Positions 1-13,899 of a stretch of 64,000 nt of DNA are shown in pieces. The notes below the pieces were generated by a model. That model was not told the origin of the DNA. It ran no database searches and saw nothing but the letters and a program-made list of their open reading frames with translations. The DNA lies in NCBI GenBank assembly GCA_023333565.1, contig JAJKFH010002311.1:62001-126000 (forward strand), in the 5' to 3' direction. Source of the DNA: Puffinus mauretanicus (taxonomy: Eukaryota; Chordata; Aves; Procellariiformes; Procellariidae). A program made the translations under genes and the position numbers. Position 1 is the first letter of the stretch, and every line of letters begins with the position of its first letter.

Positions 1-1045
1 CAAAAGTCTGATAATCTGGTATAATTACTTCACTTCTAAAACAAGTAATGATGCCTAAATAACATCATGCTCATTCTGGAACAAAATGCCTACACAGGGA
101 GTAATACCAGCCTAACCAGCATAAAAGCATTTCGTTGTTTTTTAATTTCTGTATTGTTATGCCAAGAAATTTCATCAGGTAGAGAAGACTTAAGTGATTC
201 AATCAGAATTACAGTAATATATATCCTAACATTAGGCAAACATCAGCCTAATACACAGATTATGAGCAGTTCATTAGTTATTAAACATATATTAGTCATT
301 ATGACTGACTAACACTTCTGACTATTTACTTTGAAAGCTAAGTATCTGAAAGAAAGACAAAAGCAATATGCTAATTCAACCACCAAACCTTCAGGAAATG
401 AGAACCACATCTCAAATCACAACTTGGTGTGGTCTGAAATACTCAGCAGGCAAGTAGGATATGCAAGAGGCCCCTTTAACCACAATCAGCAATATCTATC
501 ATATTCACATAAAATACAGGTTCCTTTTCACTTATCAAAGGTCCCATGACTTGTTACTGTTGCAAAACTCAGACAGATTCCTGCTTCCAGAAATATAACT
601 TTCATAATAGGCAGCATTTTAATTTCTTAATTTACCATCCATAGTATCAATAAGGTCATGCCAGTCCTTATGTAAACATCTTTGTGAAGTATGGGATGTT
701 CTACAGTTAAAATTTATACCAAGCAATCTGATATTTCAACATTATAGACCGTATCTATCTGCCTTTTAAAAAAAAAAATAAATCCAATTTGTCTCCATGC
801 ACAAGCCTTAATGAATAAGAGAAATGTGAATTTGCACTTCTGGTTTTCTAAGAGAACATTCTACCAATATTCTTCCTCTCTCCGCCTCCTCAAAAAAGCT
901 TCGGAGGGTAAGTATTAGCCCAGTATTTCAAGTACTAAAATTTTTAGCTTTTTTTTTTTTTACTCAATGCAGTAACCTCGCTGTTGACAGTTTCAGAAGA
1001 ATTTCAAGATTTATTCTTTACTAGCCCAAAAAAGTTTTCAACAGG
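1..1045. other. AT-rich sequence, nothing recognised
   Basis: No coding exon, repeat family or RNA gene was recognised. A 13-base T run ends near 961. It would lie in the same putative intron as the following sequence. Confidence 0.6.
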
Positions 1046-1250
1046 CATTCCACAGAATCTCAGGATAGCTGAGGTTGAAAGGGACGTCTGGAACTCCAAC
1101 TTCTCTGCTCCAAGCAGAGACAGCTGTAGCAGGACCCTCAGGACGTTGTCCAGTCAGGTTTTGAGTATTTCCAAGGATGGAGACCCCAAAATCTCTTAAG
1201 GCAACAGGTTCTAGTGTTTTACCACCCTCGCAGTAAAAACAATTTAAACC
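1046..1250 (-). mobile_element. CR1 LINE 3'-end fragment
   Basis: The plus strand reads as the reverse complement of a diverged CR1 3' UTR. CACAGAATCTCAGGATAGCT and GAGGTTGAAAGGGACGTCTG form the terminal block, followed by TCCAAGGATGGAGACCCCAA and CCACCCTCGCAGTAAAAACA. It is clearly more diverged than the copy at 16.9 kb, so it is older or from another subfamily. Confidence 0.85.
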
Positions 1251-4200
1251 ATTAATTAGCATTCAGACCTACTCACATTCACTTGCCTTACCACCCACTT
1301 ATGACAATATCTAAATGCATTTTTAGAGTGCACCATCAAATGGAAGCAAGTTGTGGAAGCTTATCAAATCATCCGTTGCTGATCCAGAGCACAATCCCAG
1401 CTCATGACAGGGATAGACAGAACATTTTGGAATTGGGACAGGGCAAGAAGCTACACAAAGCTCAGGTAGTGGTTGTGATTTACAAGGTTGCCTCTGCAGC
1501 CTGTTTCCACAGCAGACGGTACCAGTTCACGTTTGACTTTGATCTACTTTCATGCGAGCTGTACAATTAAGATGCTATAAACAAATCTGGATGCCGTAAG
1601 GAGGAAAAAACCTTCAATGCCAACCTTTCTCAACTATTAATCCACACTATTGTTCGGTATTATACACAAAAGACAACATTATTTTAGAATAATTGCTAAA
1701 TTATTTACAAAACAACAACAAAAAAATTTAACTAACCCATTCTTCCACTCATTCTACTTTTATTCATCTAGTTCTAGAATACCGCAGAAGCCTGTTAATC
1801 CACACACTGGCTGCAAGAGTTGTTTTAAACTAGCAAACGCTGAAAACAAAACAAGCAATAAAACCACCAAAGTCAATGCATTACCAAGTGTATTCTGCTG
1901 ATTTGAATAAAAGTGCAGTTTGGTTGTAATTGTTTACATATTTTTAACTTTTCAATTCAGGAGTGTCTTCCATACGAATTTTGGAAGTTCAAAATCACAT
2001 ACACCAGGAATGAAAGCAAAGGTAGCAAATTACATTTGGGATAGCAGAAAATGGAAAGCATGGAAAAAGTCACAAAGATATTGAATGGCACTTGATGTTA
2101 TGGTGTATTGCTATAATCTGGCATAGAGACAGACCTAGAGTGCATGTGTATGCACATTGTCTTTTCCCGGTAAACAAAATAATTTGGGAGTCCCCAGAGG
2201 CCACGGGGATGATACTTATCTCCACACACAGAATGCAGCCAGACTAAAACTTGAGAATTTATGTTGCCTTGTTTGCTGTTAATTCATACAGGCAAAACTT
2301 TTTCCAATCGCTTTGCCCATGGATTCAGGTTTAGAGCCCTAGGAATACAAGATCTCTGCAGAGGAGTCTCTTATTCAGTCTTTAATGTGAGGTATGGCAA
2401 AGTGTTATTTGTGCTTATCGCTTAGCTGAGTTTTGCAATTATGGATTACCAAGCCACGTCAAACCAACAAATAAGATATCCCCAAAAGGAGCCTGAGCAT
2501 GTTACCACCGTTTTCAAAACATATCCATGCCTATAACCGATTATAAAAGAGCGAGTAATTGTCTTTGTCTTCTTTTCTACTATATCCTGCATCTGATTAT
2601 GGATCTTTCTTATCTGACCTGTTAAAAGATGAGCCCTTTTCCCCTGCAATAGGTATAATTAAGTAAAGACAGTTCTTGAGAATTTTTGTTTTCTTAAGCA
2701 AATTTCCACAGGGCTTTTTTGACAGCCAAAATAGAATTACTTGTAGTTTATGACTCCTTAGAAGGAGAAGGAGACTACTCATCTTGTAGTCTAACTCCTC
2801 CATTTTTTAACTTTCTCATTTTTTTGCAAAATGGGTATCTCAAGTTCTCTTTGGGTAGGAGAAAACAGGAAGGGAAGGAGAAGGCGCATCTTCTGAAGTC
2901 TGTCCATTTCCTCTTGTCACACCACCCCTGAACCACCTCTAGTACACTTTAAAGAGAACCACATGCAACTGGTTCAAAGTTCACTATTATCAGCCTTTGG
3001 CTGGCAAAAAGAACAGGGATACTGTAACACATGAGGAAGGTATCTCCTTTCCCACACCGTATGGAGCTGAACAGACCATCTCTGTCTAGAGCTGGCCAAA
3101 CGAAAACTACCTGTATGTATCAAGAGATCCAGTTAAGGTTTTGGGCCTAGCAACTTCCTGAATGTTTGCTAAATGGAGATGAATTCATGAAAAGAATTGT
3201 ATGGGGATTTACCTGCCTTTTGCACTCTACTTAAAAATGAATTATAAAAATGGCTTAATTTTGTACTTCTATAGGTAAAATGGGCTGAGACAGTAACACG
3301 TGAATAATTTGGATGTACAACAATAATGAATAGAATTTTGAGATTCCCAATTTAATGCAAATTTGAATCACATTCTAAATGGCATTTGCTTCCTGCCTAT
3401 TTCCTTTAATGTACTCTTTTTTTAAGTGGATGGCAATTCTTGCTCAAAACCAGCGTGAAGCAGCTGCAGACAATCTCGGTGAGAGCACTCCAAGCCAGGC
3501 AGGGCCCGCCTGTGCAACACTAGCAACAAACAGGTCCTAAAACATCAGGGTCAAGTTTTGGGTTTTTTTAAACATACATTCCCAGCAATCTGTATGCGTA
3601 TTTGTATTTTAACACACATTCATACTTCTAAGAAAACCACAGTTAGTTAATTCATTCAAAAGAGGCTTGGAACTTGATAAATCACTACCCTTATTCTCAA
3701 GAGCAAATACCTGAGACAAGCCTTAATGCAAAATGAGATCATGATTGCTGATACAGAGGACCAACCCTACCGCATTAAGCAGTGTTTTCTGCTGGAAAGC
3801 TGGCCTGCGTGCAAAATCAAAATCTCCTGGTGAAGAGCATTTACAAATATTATTAGACTAAAAAAATAAAACTCACCAAGAACACTGCGGACTCCAGCAT
3901 CTATTCAGGTTTCTCACCTTACAGCCTACAAAAATCCCTGCAAATTCAAAACCTCCTTTGCTAAAAATAGAAATTCATAGTACAGATCGTGTTCAAAAAT
4001 CCAAATGAAACAGATACATTGAATTTTGTGACAATTCAAGAACTTACAATTTTAAAACTGCTTACTATTCTGGTAGAGAGAAAAAAAATATCTAAAAGGT
4101 GCTCTCATGTAACACATGAATTTTAGCTGACACTTGGAAAAGAACATGCATCATCAGCAGCAATAGATACTATTCCTATCATGCAACAAGAATTCATGTT

Positions 4201-6598
4201 TGCAAGCATAATTTCGCTACAGATGTCTACAGTCAAATATAGAACCTCTGCATCCAAATTATGAAAAATATGAACAGAAATCAGCACAGTGATCTGTTAG
4301 GCATTTTGCTCCACCAAGCTATTTACTGCCCTATCAAATCCGAGAAACAACAGTGTAGCTGCATTAAACCCCACAAAACCGTAATTTCAAGCTAAACATT
4401 AGCATACTATTTTCATTTTCTACAATTAATATCTAAATACCTTACGTAATCTACTGCAGTCAGAAATAAAGAGGTTCCCTTGTATTGTCACTCTCTGATG
4501 CAGGCACCCTGCCTATCATCAGCCACCATACAACTTACCCAATATCCACAACCTCTCAAGGCTTTTAAGACTGTCTACTTTATTCTGCTGAGCACAGAAG
4601 AAAAGACTCTCATTTCACACTAGAACAGAACATTTTCAATGTTTTGCCTCCATATTTATCTTGATTGTAGATTACCAAACCAGCTAACCCAGCCAGGACC
4701 GGTCAGATTTTTTTAAAATCATACTGGTTAAGATTCCTGAGTTGCTGATTTCCTGTTATAGGAAGTAACAGTTCTAGCAAAAGAATCCCCAAGGCAAAAT
4801 GTTTAGTGTTCCAATGTGTAAGCTCTAACAGCCTTTGTTCTTCCCTTTGCTATATTCATTACTGCTTTCTTCTCTCTCCCCCTCTCCCTCTCTCTGAATC
4901 CTTCAGCTTTCACTATAAGATACAAATGCCAGCTCAAATCTAAGTACACATTTATTTTTTAGATGCGAGAAAAAAAAATCCTATCCATTATCCATTGCTT
5001 TGAGTTAAAAGTAGTCATGCCTCAGGAGCTGATGCACTGCCCATCCGGTTTCCTATTCTTATTTCATTACTGCACAATATTATAATTCATGCCACTAATA
5101 ACCCACTGGAGCTCCATCAAACCTCTAAAATACATCTTTCCACTTGGCTGCTGCAAAATCCTCCCTGGGTTACAACAGTTTAAGAAACACCATCCATACT
5201 ATTTTTTTAATGTGTTTTTTTCTATGTAGGCTATATTAAGTACGTGTTTAACACTGAAGACCTTAATTCAGAAGTAAGTATTGGGTTACTCAGATATGGC
5301 CAAACAAGCAACCTTTAAATAATTAGACAGCAAATTCTGAATGTGTAATGCTGTAACACAACACAGAACAGTTCACTGCCATGTGGTCCACAATTTATGA
5401 TTGTCACTCAGAGGCCTATTCCATATCACTATATTGTGAAAAAATATATATCTGGATATACAATATTTCAATGAAAATACTGTATTTAGCCAAGATATCA
5501 GCAAGTCTTTACAAATAATAGCTTTAATCCTATTAAAACTGGAGGACGCTAATAGCATTTCTTTAGCAACACTTAAACAATTGTCTCCTTACTAATGTGC
5601 CAAGTGTGCAATCAGGAGCCAGATTCACTTTCCACATACATGTACCTTCATGCTATTGTTATATTCATACCCAAAACACCACATCTCACCTTGTGAACCT
5701 TGACCTTTGAAAGATTTTTTTAGCCAATGCTCAGTTACTGCCACAGATGCATTACCTCTGCAAATATGAAAGGGTTAAAGGCAGCCCCAATCAATAGGCC
5801 TACAAGGAAAAAAAAAAGGGAAAAAGAGTATGCCTTACAGCATCTTTGCAATGCTTTTATGCACAATTCTACAACAATATTGTTTCCTTTTGGCCTTACA
5901 GAAAGGCACAGCACCCCCCCCCCAACGCCTCCTAAAGAAGAAAACCACAAGACAGCACCCTGTAAATAAAACAGCATGCAAAGCAGCATTCTTCAGTCAC
6001 AAGCATAACTACAATTACAAATCATTCAATCAATTTTATTTAGTTTAGTTTTAAAATAGACTGCATAACCAGTGTCCCACCCTTGCAAAGCAAAAATATT
6101 TTAATAAGGGTCATAAATCTCAGCTCTTGCCCATTCCTTAAGCATAAAAAGGCACGAAAAGCCAAAGTAATCTCAGTTACTGCAAATATGTACATTTATA
6201 TACAGAATCCTTTATGACTATATTAGCCACATACCAGTGCTGTGTGTCTAAAGTGTGCATTCACATACTGTTTTGGGATGGTATCTTTCTGCAAGCTCCT
6301 CTGCTTTTGGCTGCCATGAAGGGAGGAAGCTATCCCACTGTAGTAGCTCAGTGACTGCATTGTGTTCAGGAGCTGATCTGCCTCAAACCAGTTCCAGCCG
6401 GTTCTGGTCACCCTACATAAAAAGCTATGGCAACCCTCGCTGAGTTGCCAACAAGTCCCTGAAAATCGCAGGGGCTCTTTTTTCTGTGGTGGGGACGGCT
6501 GCAGCCCTGTCCCCCTGCTCCCCTCGTGCCCGGCCCACGCAGCCCCCTTGCTCCCCAGTGCCGCCCCACACGCTCCCTTCCTCTCCTCCCCCACTTAC
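1251..6598. other. Probable intron sequence of the left-hand gene; no exon recognised
   Basis: Mostly AT-rich with few long open frames. It contains a CT-rich run at about 4868-4894 and a C homopolymer at about 5913-5923. If the CpG island is the ZNF532 promoter this is its first intron. No coding exon, repeat family or RNA gene was recognised. Confidence 0.55.
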
Positions 6599-6718
6599 CT
6601 CCCACAACCTGGCTGAAAGCTGTGAGTGTGTGCGTGCCTGTCTGTAGCTAACAAAGAGACCGCAATAAAAATCCTCATAGGATCTCTCTTGCAGCACCAG
6701 GCAGGCTCGGCCACAGCA
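6599..6718 (-). other. Candidate 120-nt exon downstream of the CpG island
   Basis: On the minus strand an acceptor with a short pyrimidine tract (TCTGTCTCCCAG) precedes 6718 and a near-consensus donor (GAG before gtaagt) follows 6599. The 120 nt between are open in the frame starting at the first base (40 codons). It lies about 1.2 kb inside the putative ZNF532 transcription unit. It could be a 5' UTR exon, an alternative exon or chance. I recognise no protein similarity. Confidence 0.25.
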
Positions 6719-7749
6719 CTGGGAGACAGACTGCTAACCAAGGGCTGCTCCCCCCTCTCTGCTCCCCACAGCACAAGGGGTGGCTGCTGATCAACGTCAC
6801 ATCTGCCCCCTCATGCCCACGGCCGTGGGGTGGCCCATCAAGGTCTTCTCCTGTCCGCCCTCCCCACTCCTCGCTGCATCTGGGGCCGCCCGGATGGCAT
6901 TTTCTCTTCTCTGCACAGCGTTACTACAAAGATTACCCACACACGCACCTCCCTCCCCTCAAGAAATCCATTTCCGCAGCAGCGAGATGCCTGCAAAATA
7001 GTTCCTTTGCCCCCTCCTAGCAGCACCGAGTTGGCTGCTGAGCTGATTTTTTTTTTTTTTGCTATTCAACTATCCTTGAGGCACTGAAAAGAAGAAAGCT
7101 GCAGACCCACGCCTGACCAGCCCCCCCGCCTTCCCACACCCACAGCTGTGGGGGAGGCCAGGACACAGCTCTGCGCAGCCTGCTCGGTTCCCACCCCGCA
7201 AAGATGGCTGCTGATTACAGCCGTTTGCTCGGTCCCACATCTCTCTCTGGGGCAATTCCTCATCAAGGTCACGACTCCCTATGGTGCCAAAGTCCCTCCA
7301 GAGGAGGGCTCTGCACCCACCTTTGCCCATGGCAGCTTTGCTCCTAGCCCGCTCCCCCTTTTTTCTCTGCCACCCAGGGCCTTCCTCCTGCGTGGCTGAC
7401 AGTCACCCCAAATCGAGACATTATTCACCCCGCTCCTGTTTTGGCTACTCACCCTTGCACTGGTAAAACCAGTAACTACCTCCGCCTACGCGCCAAGCCC
7501 CATCCTCTCCGGGATCTGCCGTGAGATGGCTCTTCAGCAAGGCTTCCCTCCAAGCCAGCTGCCACGCTAGGCTACACCAACCAGCCCCTCTGCTCTCCGG
7601 GCTGCACCTGTAACTGTTAGCAGAGGTCTCGGGCACAACCCTTCACCCCCCCTTCCCCTGCGGAGAGAGCTGAGATCTGGCACTTTCTCCACATCCCTCA
7701 TCCCCACCCCATTCTGGGGAAAACGACCATGTTCTTCCGCTGCCTCAGC
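6719..7749. other. GC-rich shoulder of the CpG island
   Basis: Moderately GC-rich and C-rich on the plus strand, with far fewer CpG than the island itself and a T run at 7048-7060. Overlapping short open frames on both strands have no recognisable domain. Confidence 0.6.
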
Positions 7750-9330
7750 CCCGTCTTCTCTGCACAGGCGGCTCCAGCCGGCCCTCCCTCAGCCCCTCAC
7801 CCCGGGCGGGCTGCTCCCGCCTCTGCGGGCCGCCGCGGCCCCGGGCACCTCGCTGACGGACCGCGGCCCCCTCCCCTCAGCGCCCGCGCCCCCCCCCCGC
7901 CGGGCCCGGGAGCGAGCGGGCCTGGGGTCGGCCCTACCCGAGCGGGGCCTGCCGAGCCCGGCCCGGCGCCGAGCCCCGGGCGGGAGGAACGGCCCCCGCC
8001 ACTCGCGGGGGACGCCTGGGGAGGGGGAGGCCGCGGCCCCGCCGGCGGCGGGGAGAGCGGCCGAGGGGGGTAAGGGGGGAGGCGGTGGGACGGCCACGTC
8101 CGAGCGATCCCCCCCCCCCCCGCGAGCCGAGCCGGCCCGAAGCCGCCGGCCCTGGCGGCCGCGGTGCTCGGGTGGCCGCGGGGCTCCGGCAGCCGCCGCC
8201 CTCGCAGCGCCCCGGCCCCGGAGCGGCCCCAGCCGCGCCGAGCCCAGCAGGCCCGGCAGGCCGCTCCGCCGCAGCCTGCCCGCGGCGCGGCGGGGCCTGC
8301 GCGCAGGCGAGGCGGGAGCCGGGCCGGGAGGAAGGCGACCCCCACCGCATGCAAACTCCGCACCCCCATGCAAACACACCTGCTGCGGCCCCGCGGCCCG
8401 GCCGCGGCTGCTCCGGCCGGCGGCCTCAGGCGGCCATGGCTAAGGTCCGCGCTGCCTCGGCCGCCTGCGGAGCGGCCTGGCTAAGAGATGGTGGAACATA
8501 ATGGCAGGGAGGCTCTGCCGGGACTGAGGAGAAGGTGGGGGTGGGGGTGCCTCGGCTTGCACAGATGGGGGAGACGCTCCCGTGTGATTCCGTGTGAAAC
8601 GGCTCCCTGGAGTGTGCCGGGGGCGGGGAGGGCTGCCGCTGCCTCCGAGCGCTCCGCGGGCAGGCGCCGGGGCCGGGGCCAGGCGGGTCGCGGCCTCCGC
8701 AGCCCGGGGGGCTTCCCCGCTCTGCCGCCGGCGCCCGCCGAGCCCAGGCGGCCAGGGAATCCCGCCCCGAAAGGGAACGAGCGGTGCCGGCGGGCGCTCG
8801 GGCAGGGCAGCGCCAGCGGGCCGGCTCCGATCCCTGCCCCCGGTCTTCACCGCGGCAGGGACGGGGCAGGCCCGCTACGACGCCGCCGGCGGCCCCGGCC
8901 CCGCGGTGCCCGCGGGAGGCCCTGCCCGGAGCCGCGGGGTCCTGCGCCGCCGCGCTCCCGCCGGCTGTGAGGGTCTCCCTTTCCCTGAGCGCCCCAGGCC
9001 TCGCAGCGCAGCGGGCGGCAGAGCCCCCGGGCAGTGCGGGCAGAGCCGCTGCCCGGCGGCGGGGGGGCGCGCGGCCCGCCGGTCCCCGCGGGGCTCCGCT
9101 GCCAGGGCTTCGGTTCTGGATCAGCAGAGGACAGGAGAAGCGGCACGCTGCTACACCGGGCGTTTCGTTGCTTCGCAGGCGTGGCTCTGCAGCGCGGCTC
9201 CTCTGGAAGCCGGGCGGCCAGGCCGCCGCGCTCGCCGCCGGTGCAGGTGTGACTGCGCGGCGCGGCCGAGCGAGGCGGCGGCCCGGCTCCCGCTTCAGCG
9301 CCGGGAGCCGTCCTAGCGCCCTGCAGCGCT
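7750..9330 (-). promoter_or_regulatory. Major CpG island, probable ZNF532 promoter
   Basis: About 1.6 kb of very GC- and CpG-dense sequence with C and G homopolymer tracts and many GC boxes, flanked sharply by AT-rich DNA. It has the size and sharpness of a constitutive promoter. In human, ZNF532 is the next gene downstream of MALT1 on the same strand. MALT1 is on the minus strand here, so the ZNF532 promoter is expected to the left, reading leftwards. Donor-like sites on the minus strand (near 7796 and 7935) could end a first non-coding exon. Strand and gene are inferred from synteny, not seen. Confidence 0.6.
8349..8375 (+). promoter_or_regulatory. Pair of octamer-like ATGCAAAC motifs in the CpG island
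   Basis: ATGCAAAC occurs at 8349-8356 and 8368-8375, 19 bp apart, each one base from the POU-factor octamer ATGCAAAT. They are the least CpG-like words within the island. Function is inferred only. Confidence 0.3.
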
Positions 9331-9399
9331 TCAGGAAAGGACAGCCTAGGACTTCGTCCCGTACCGGTGCTACCGTCCCGCACAAAAAAAGATTAACAT

Positions 9400-12300
9400 G
9401 AAATGACTGGGTCCTTCCTGGAGGCAGCTTGGCGGTTTTGGCTGCTACCTCTTGTGACAGGCTGCGGTTGGTAATAAGGCTTTTGTTTGCTGCGAAGCAA
9501 CCTGGTGATAATGCCATCGTTACAAATTTTAATACGAAATTTCCTCCCTTTCTGTCATGGGACAGTGTTTTTCACAAGCGTGCAGCATGATTTCTAGAAT
9601 TTAAAGTTTCGCTTGTGAATCGCTTTATTGGATCATATTAATGGCTTTAAATACTTAACACCCATCTCAAGTTTATGCTACAAGCTTGTTTTTTTACAGA
9701 CTGTATAGACGATAACTACATATTCTGGTTGAAATAATCTCTCATAAGCCTGTTGGTAAGGCAGCAAAGTCACAAGGCGTCACTGTTAACGCCGCTCCTC
9801 ATGGGAGGATGCCCCGCCAGACGCTGTGTTTACAGGTATTGATCGGGCAGGCTCACACCCCGGCGCAGACGGGACTTTACCAGGGGCAGATTCTGACTTG
9901 TTCCAATTAACCAAAACAGCAAACTGCTCCGTTGCCAACTGTGGCAATCAGCGAGTCTGACAAGTTTATAGAATTTGAATATAATAATTTGATTTGGTAA
10001 TTTATATAAAAAATAAATGGATTTGTGTTCTCCACTAGTTTTAATGTTCAAGAAGAGCCATGAAATTCAGCTCGCGCAAGCCTAGGGCTCATCCTACAAA
10101 TGACCTGTAGAATTAGGCTGTAATATTTATAACACCCTATTTCTTCCCAACTAACTAGTAAACTGATTTCATGAAAAAAGTGAAAACTACAGTCTGTTTT
10201 CTTACATTGCATTTCTGTGGTCAGCTTGCATAATAGTATAAAGAAGATGGCAGCTGCTACTACTACTTTTGTATTAATATCTGAAATGTTAATTGATTTC
10301 ACAGTTTATACATGGCATAAAGGTCCCTGCGCATGATGTCTTTCAGACAGATTTACTTGTTTTCCTTCCAGCCAGGTGTCCTTGACATCTCCATGGCAGA
10401 AAAAGTCTGCCACCCTAAGTATTTGACTTTCAAAAAATAAAATGAAGAGAATTTTAAGTATCGTTTACAAGTGGTGCCAGGCTGACATCTCTTCTCCAAT
10501 GGCTTTTTAGTTCAAACACACAAAATAACAGGCAATTGCAATGCAAGCGTCCCTACAGTGTCACTTCTGCTTTGTGAGGCTTTGGTAGGTTTTTCAGGAT
10601 GTTGACATTACACCCTAGATCTGAGATTTAGTCCTTAAGTCACCTCAAGAGTTGTGACTCTGCACGTAAGCTCTTTCGGTTGGCTGCTGGGGAGGCAACG
10701 AGTGGTTTTAGGTTACTCCAGCATTTCCAGAGGTGGGAACTGGAGTCCCTTGCTTTACCCTGTCTCAGCAGCTGGGGCTGTACAGGGACATAACTTACGT
10801 AGTCAATTAGGAGAGCTGCTCAATCTTCATCCTTGAAGTTTCCATCTGAAAGTACTTCCTTACCATGTTGCAAACAGCTAGAAGAAGCACCATGCCATGG
10901 CTCCTCTCTGTGGGTGGGGATGGAGAGGACCCTGAGGATGGCTCGGAAGAGGACGGTGGGCTGGAAGAGCCCGTGCCATCAGCAGTGAGGCGCTCTGGTT
11001 GCAATCAGTCGCTGGCAGCACACGGAGTTGACAACCCAGATTAGACAAGGACTTGCTCTTCTGTATCAGATGACGAGTGACCAAAATAGAGGTCCTGTTC
11101 ACTCCCTCAGAGACACTATGCCATATAATCCTTAGAACCAGTGGTGGAAAAAATTAGTTTTTTAAGATGATTCTGTTTTCTCCATTGCCTCTGCAGTGGC
11201 CAGGAGCAAAGCCTGTGACACGGCTGTCCTCGCGGTGGAGAGTCTCGGTCAAGACAAATGAAACCACCAGTGTATTCCTTCCACTTCAACTCCACAACAG
11301 CACTAAGATGGGATCGCCTGGTCACCTGCGCTGACAGAGCAGTGAACTTGGCTATTGGGTCGCATACCATGTATTTAATTCTCCAGGAACTGTGAATCTT
11401 TAACCCCACCTTTTCTTTTTCCTGGAGAAAGACCTCCAGTACAGTCCGCTATTACTTCTCAGCACTCAAGGAGTGCTGCCAATTTGAAATGTTTTCCCTT
11501 TGATGCTGCAGTGAATGCTGAACTTGTGTGCAATAATAACTTCTTAATTATTTAACTTCTTAAGGATTTTAAGACTCTTGAAATCCAGAACTCTAAAATG
11601 TGGTGTATTCATCCCACTCTTTCTGTATAGGCATCAGTTTTAACTGTATCAAATATAAATAGCTAAAACCATAGCTTTTACACACTAAAAATGTGCTGAG
11701 GCCAGAGATGATTTTGCAGGTGGATTGACACAATGGAAAATAAGGTCAATTTACATGTAATTTTTTAATGTCAGAATAAATGATGCCTTTTTTGTCCTCT
11801 CCCAATTTTGTTTGTTGTTTTTACTCAATAACAAAACATTTCCTTCCTGGCTAGTGAAACATCCTTAGCTTAAGCAAGAAGGGTAAAATACAGATTCCAT
11901 ACTTCCAATCCTAAATTTCTTTTTTAGACTCATAGCTCTACAACTTTTGGCAAAAACTTAATACTATCTGTTATTTCAGTTGTTTTTTTAGGTTTTCACC
12001 TTAAAATTTCCTGTATCATATTATCCACAAAAGCAGAGCAGAAGCCTGCATTTCTTGTTTTAGAATACCTACATTTTTCTTTTTATCACTGTTTAGAATG
12101 CAATGGTACTTTTCTTTAACCGCTATATTTAAACGTTCAGTATTAAAAAAAACAGTTTACAACTAAACTTCCCCTTTTCAGATGCTCCTATTACTATTTT
12201 CCAGATATTTTCCTGGTAAAAAGAACCAATTTTCTTTCCTGGTTATTAAAATAAGTCTCCTATTATATTTTGAACTAAAAGCTGTAGGATTGGTTTTAGA

Positions 12301-13899
12301 AAGACGAGATTTATTAAAAGAAAGGGATCTCATATGAGTTAAGATGAAGGACTTTGGCAGGGAGAAATATATAACCAGACTCAAAAAACATCTTAACTAC
12401 TATTGACGTCAAGTAAAAATTAAAATCTAGGATGATTTTGAATGGAAAATATCTCCCATTCTAGTAAACAGACAAATATATGACAGACACACACAAACTT
12501 GCATCCACATCTGTAGATTCTAAATTGTCAATGTCTTCTGTTAAGATAGCTTCTGGCCCAACAGCACATTAAAACCTGAATTTGTCCTGCGACACGTTTA
12601 TCGAAGTGCTGTAGCGTTCCGGCATCTGGTAGACTCCAGAGCTCTGATGCGTAGCCACGACTCGACCCGCAGGCGGTCGGGAGAGCTAAGATTCACCAAA
12701 TTCTCATCTAGATGCCTGGATCTAATCTGCAACTTGCCAAACCCACCAGCTAGCCTTTGGGAGTTGCATTAAGCCCTGTCTCATGCCTAAGCCGTGGCAC
12801 TGCTCAGCAGTGGCACTGCTCTGCCCCTGGGCCGAAGGGGCCGGTCTGGCTGGCTCTCACGCAGCAGAAGCGACAGCAGCGTCAGAAGAGACCTCGCCGT
12901 TGCTCAGGAGCTAGGTTATTCCCAGGATTTTGGGGAGTCAGGTTTGCTCCTTGGCAATCTCCAAACCTTCATTTCCTACCTCCTGCAACGTACTCAGCTG
13001 GAAGGATGCTCTGGTAGATGGTGCTTTGCTTCTGTGCTTGTAATCTGGTGTCAAAGAGAGCAAGGAGAGAAAGAAAACAGACTCCGCCACCAGCAGTGTG
13101 AGCAAGGCGTGGGTCTGGGTCCCTCCTGCTGAGTGCTTGAGATCTGCAGTGAAACCACTGTTAATCTAGGCTGGACATCACGAGCGAGTGACCCCCTGTG
13201 CTCAAGGAAAGGTTTGCTGCTCCATGGAGGATGGAGCCTGACCAGTCGTCCAAAAGTAAATAAATAAACTGAGGACTGATGATTTGGTTTTTGGTTTCAT
13301 TTTTTAAAACCAAATAATTAAAATGTATGCCAATTCTACTGGACTTTTGAGCATAGTTTGGTAATCCTTGACGAGAATATTCTGCAGAAGCAATGCAGTT
13401 TCCATTTTCCACTGGGATTTGCTCAGAAAAAGAGCATGGAATTGTTGTCAGTAATAGCAAAAATACAGTGATAGAAAATGTGAGCAGATTGTGTACAGAT
13501 GTATTCTAACTACAGCAGTGTAAGCTATGGTCTGATGAGAGAGGTCTTATTATTTAATAAATATGGTTTACAAGTTGGTTTTTAAATCTGGTGGGTAGTG
13601 AAATGACTTTTACTTCTCTCATTAGAGGTTAATGAAGAACATACTTATGTAAATGTATGAATAGCTGCTTAGTTTAGGAAGCAAGAGGACTTTCAATCTG
13701 CAAATTGTCCAACTCCGACATAATTTTGTGGCAATGCCTATGTTGCAACATAAAAATTAGAGCCATTTTTCCATTGGAGAAGATAAATCACTGGATCCAT
13801 TGTTGGTCTCTTCGAGGGTCTGGTTACACTATGAAAACTACCAACCATGACGGTTCAGGATTTTCTCCTAGTTATTGAAAAGCCATCAACTGTTTTTAG
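9400..13899. other. Sequence right of the main CpG island, no gene recognised
   Basis: AT-rich sequence with isolated GC-richer stretches near 10900-11300 and 12590-12900. The frames seen (for example 11116-11409 minus and 12757-13132 plus) are short and have no domain. No repeat family was recognised. If the CpG island drives a minus-strand gene, this is its upstream flank. Confidence 0.65.

Noticed and set aside
7789..9517. Long open frames up to 363 codons on both strands in the CpG island
   Set aside because: Stop codons are rare in CpG-rich DNA. The frames overlap in several phases on both strands and give low-complexity Pro/Ala/Gly/Arg protein with no domain.
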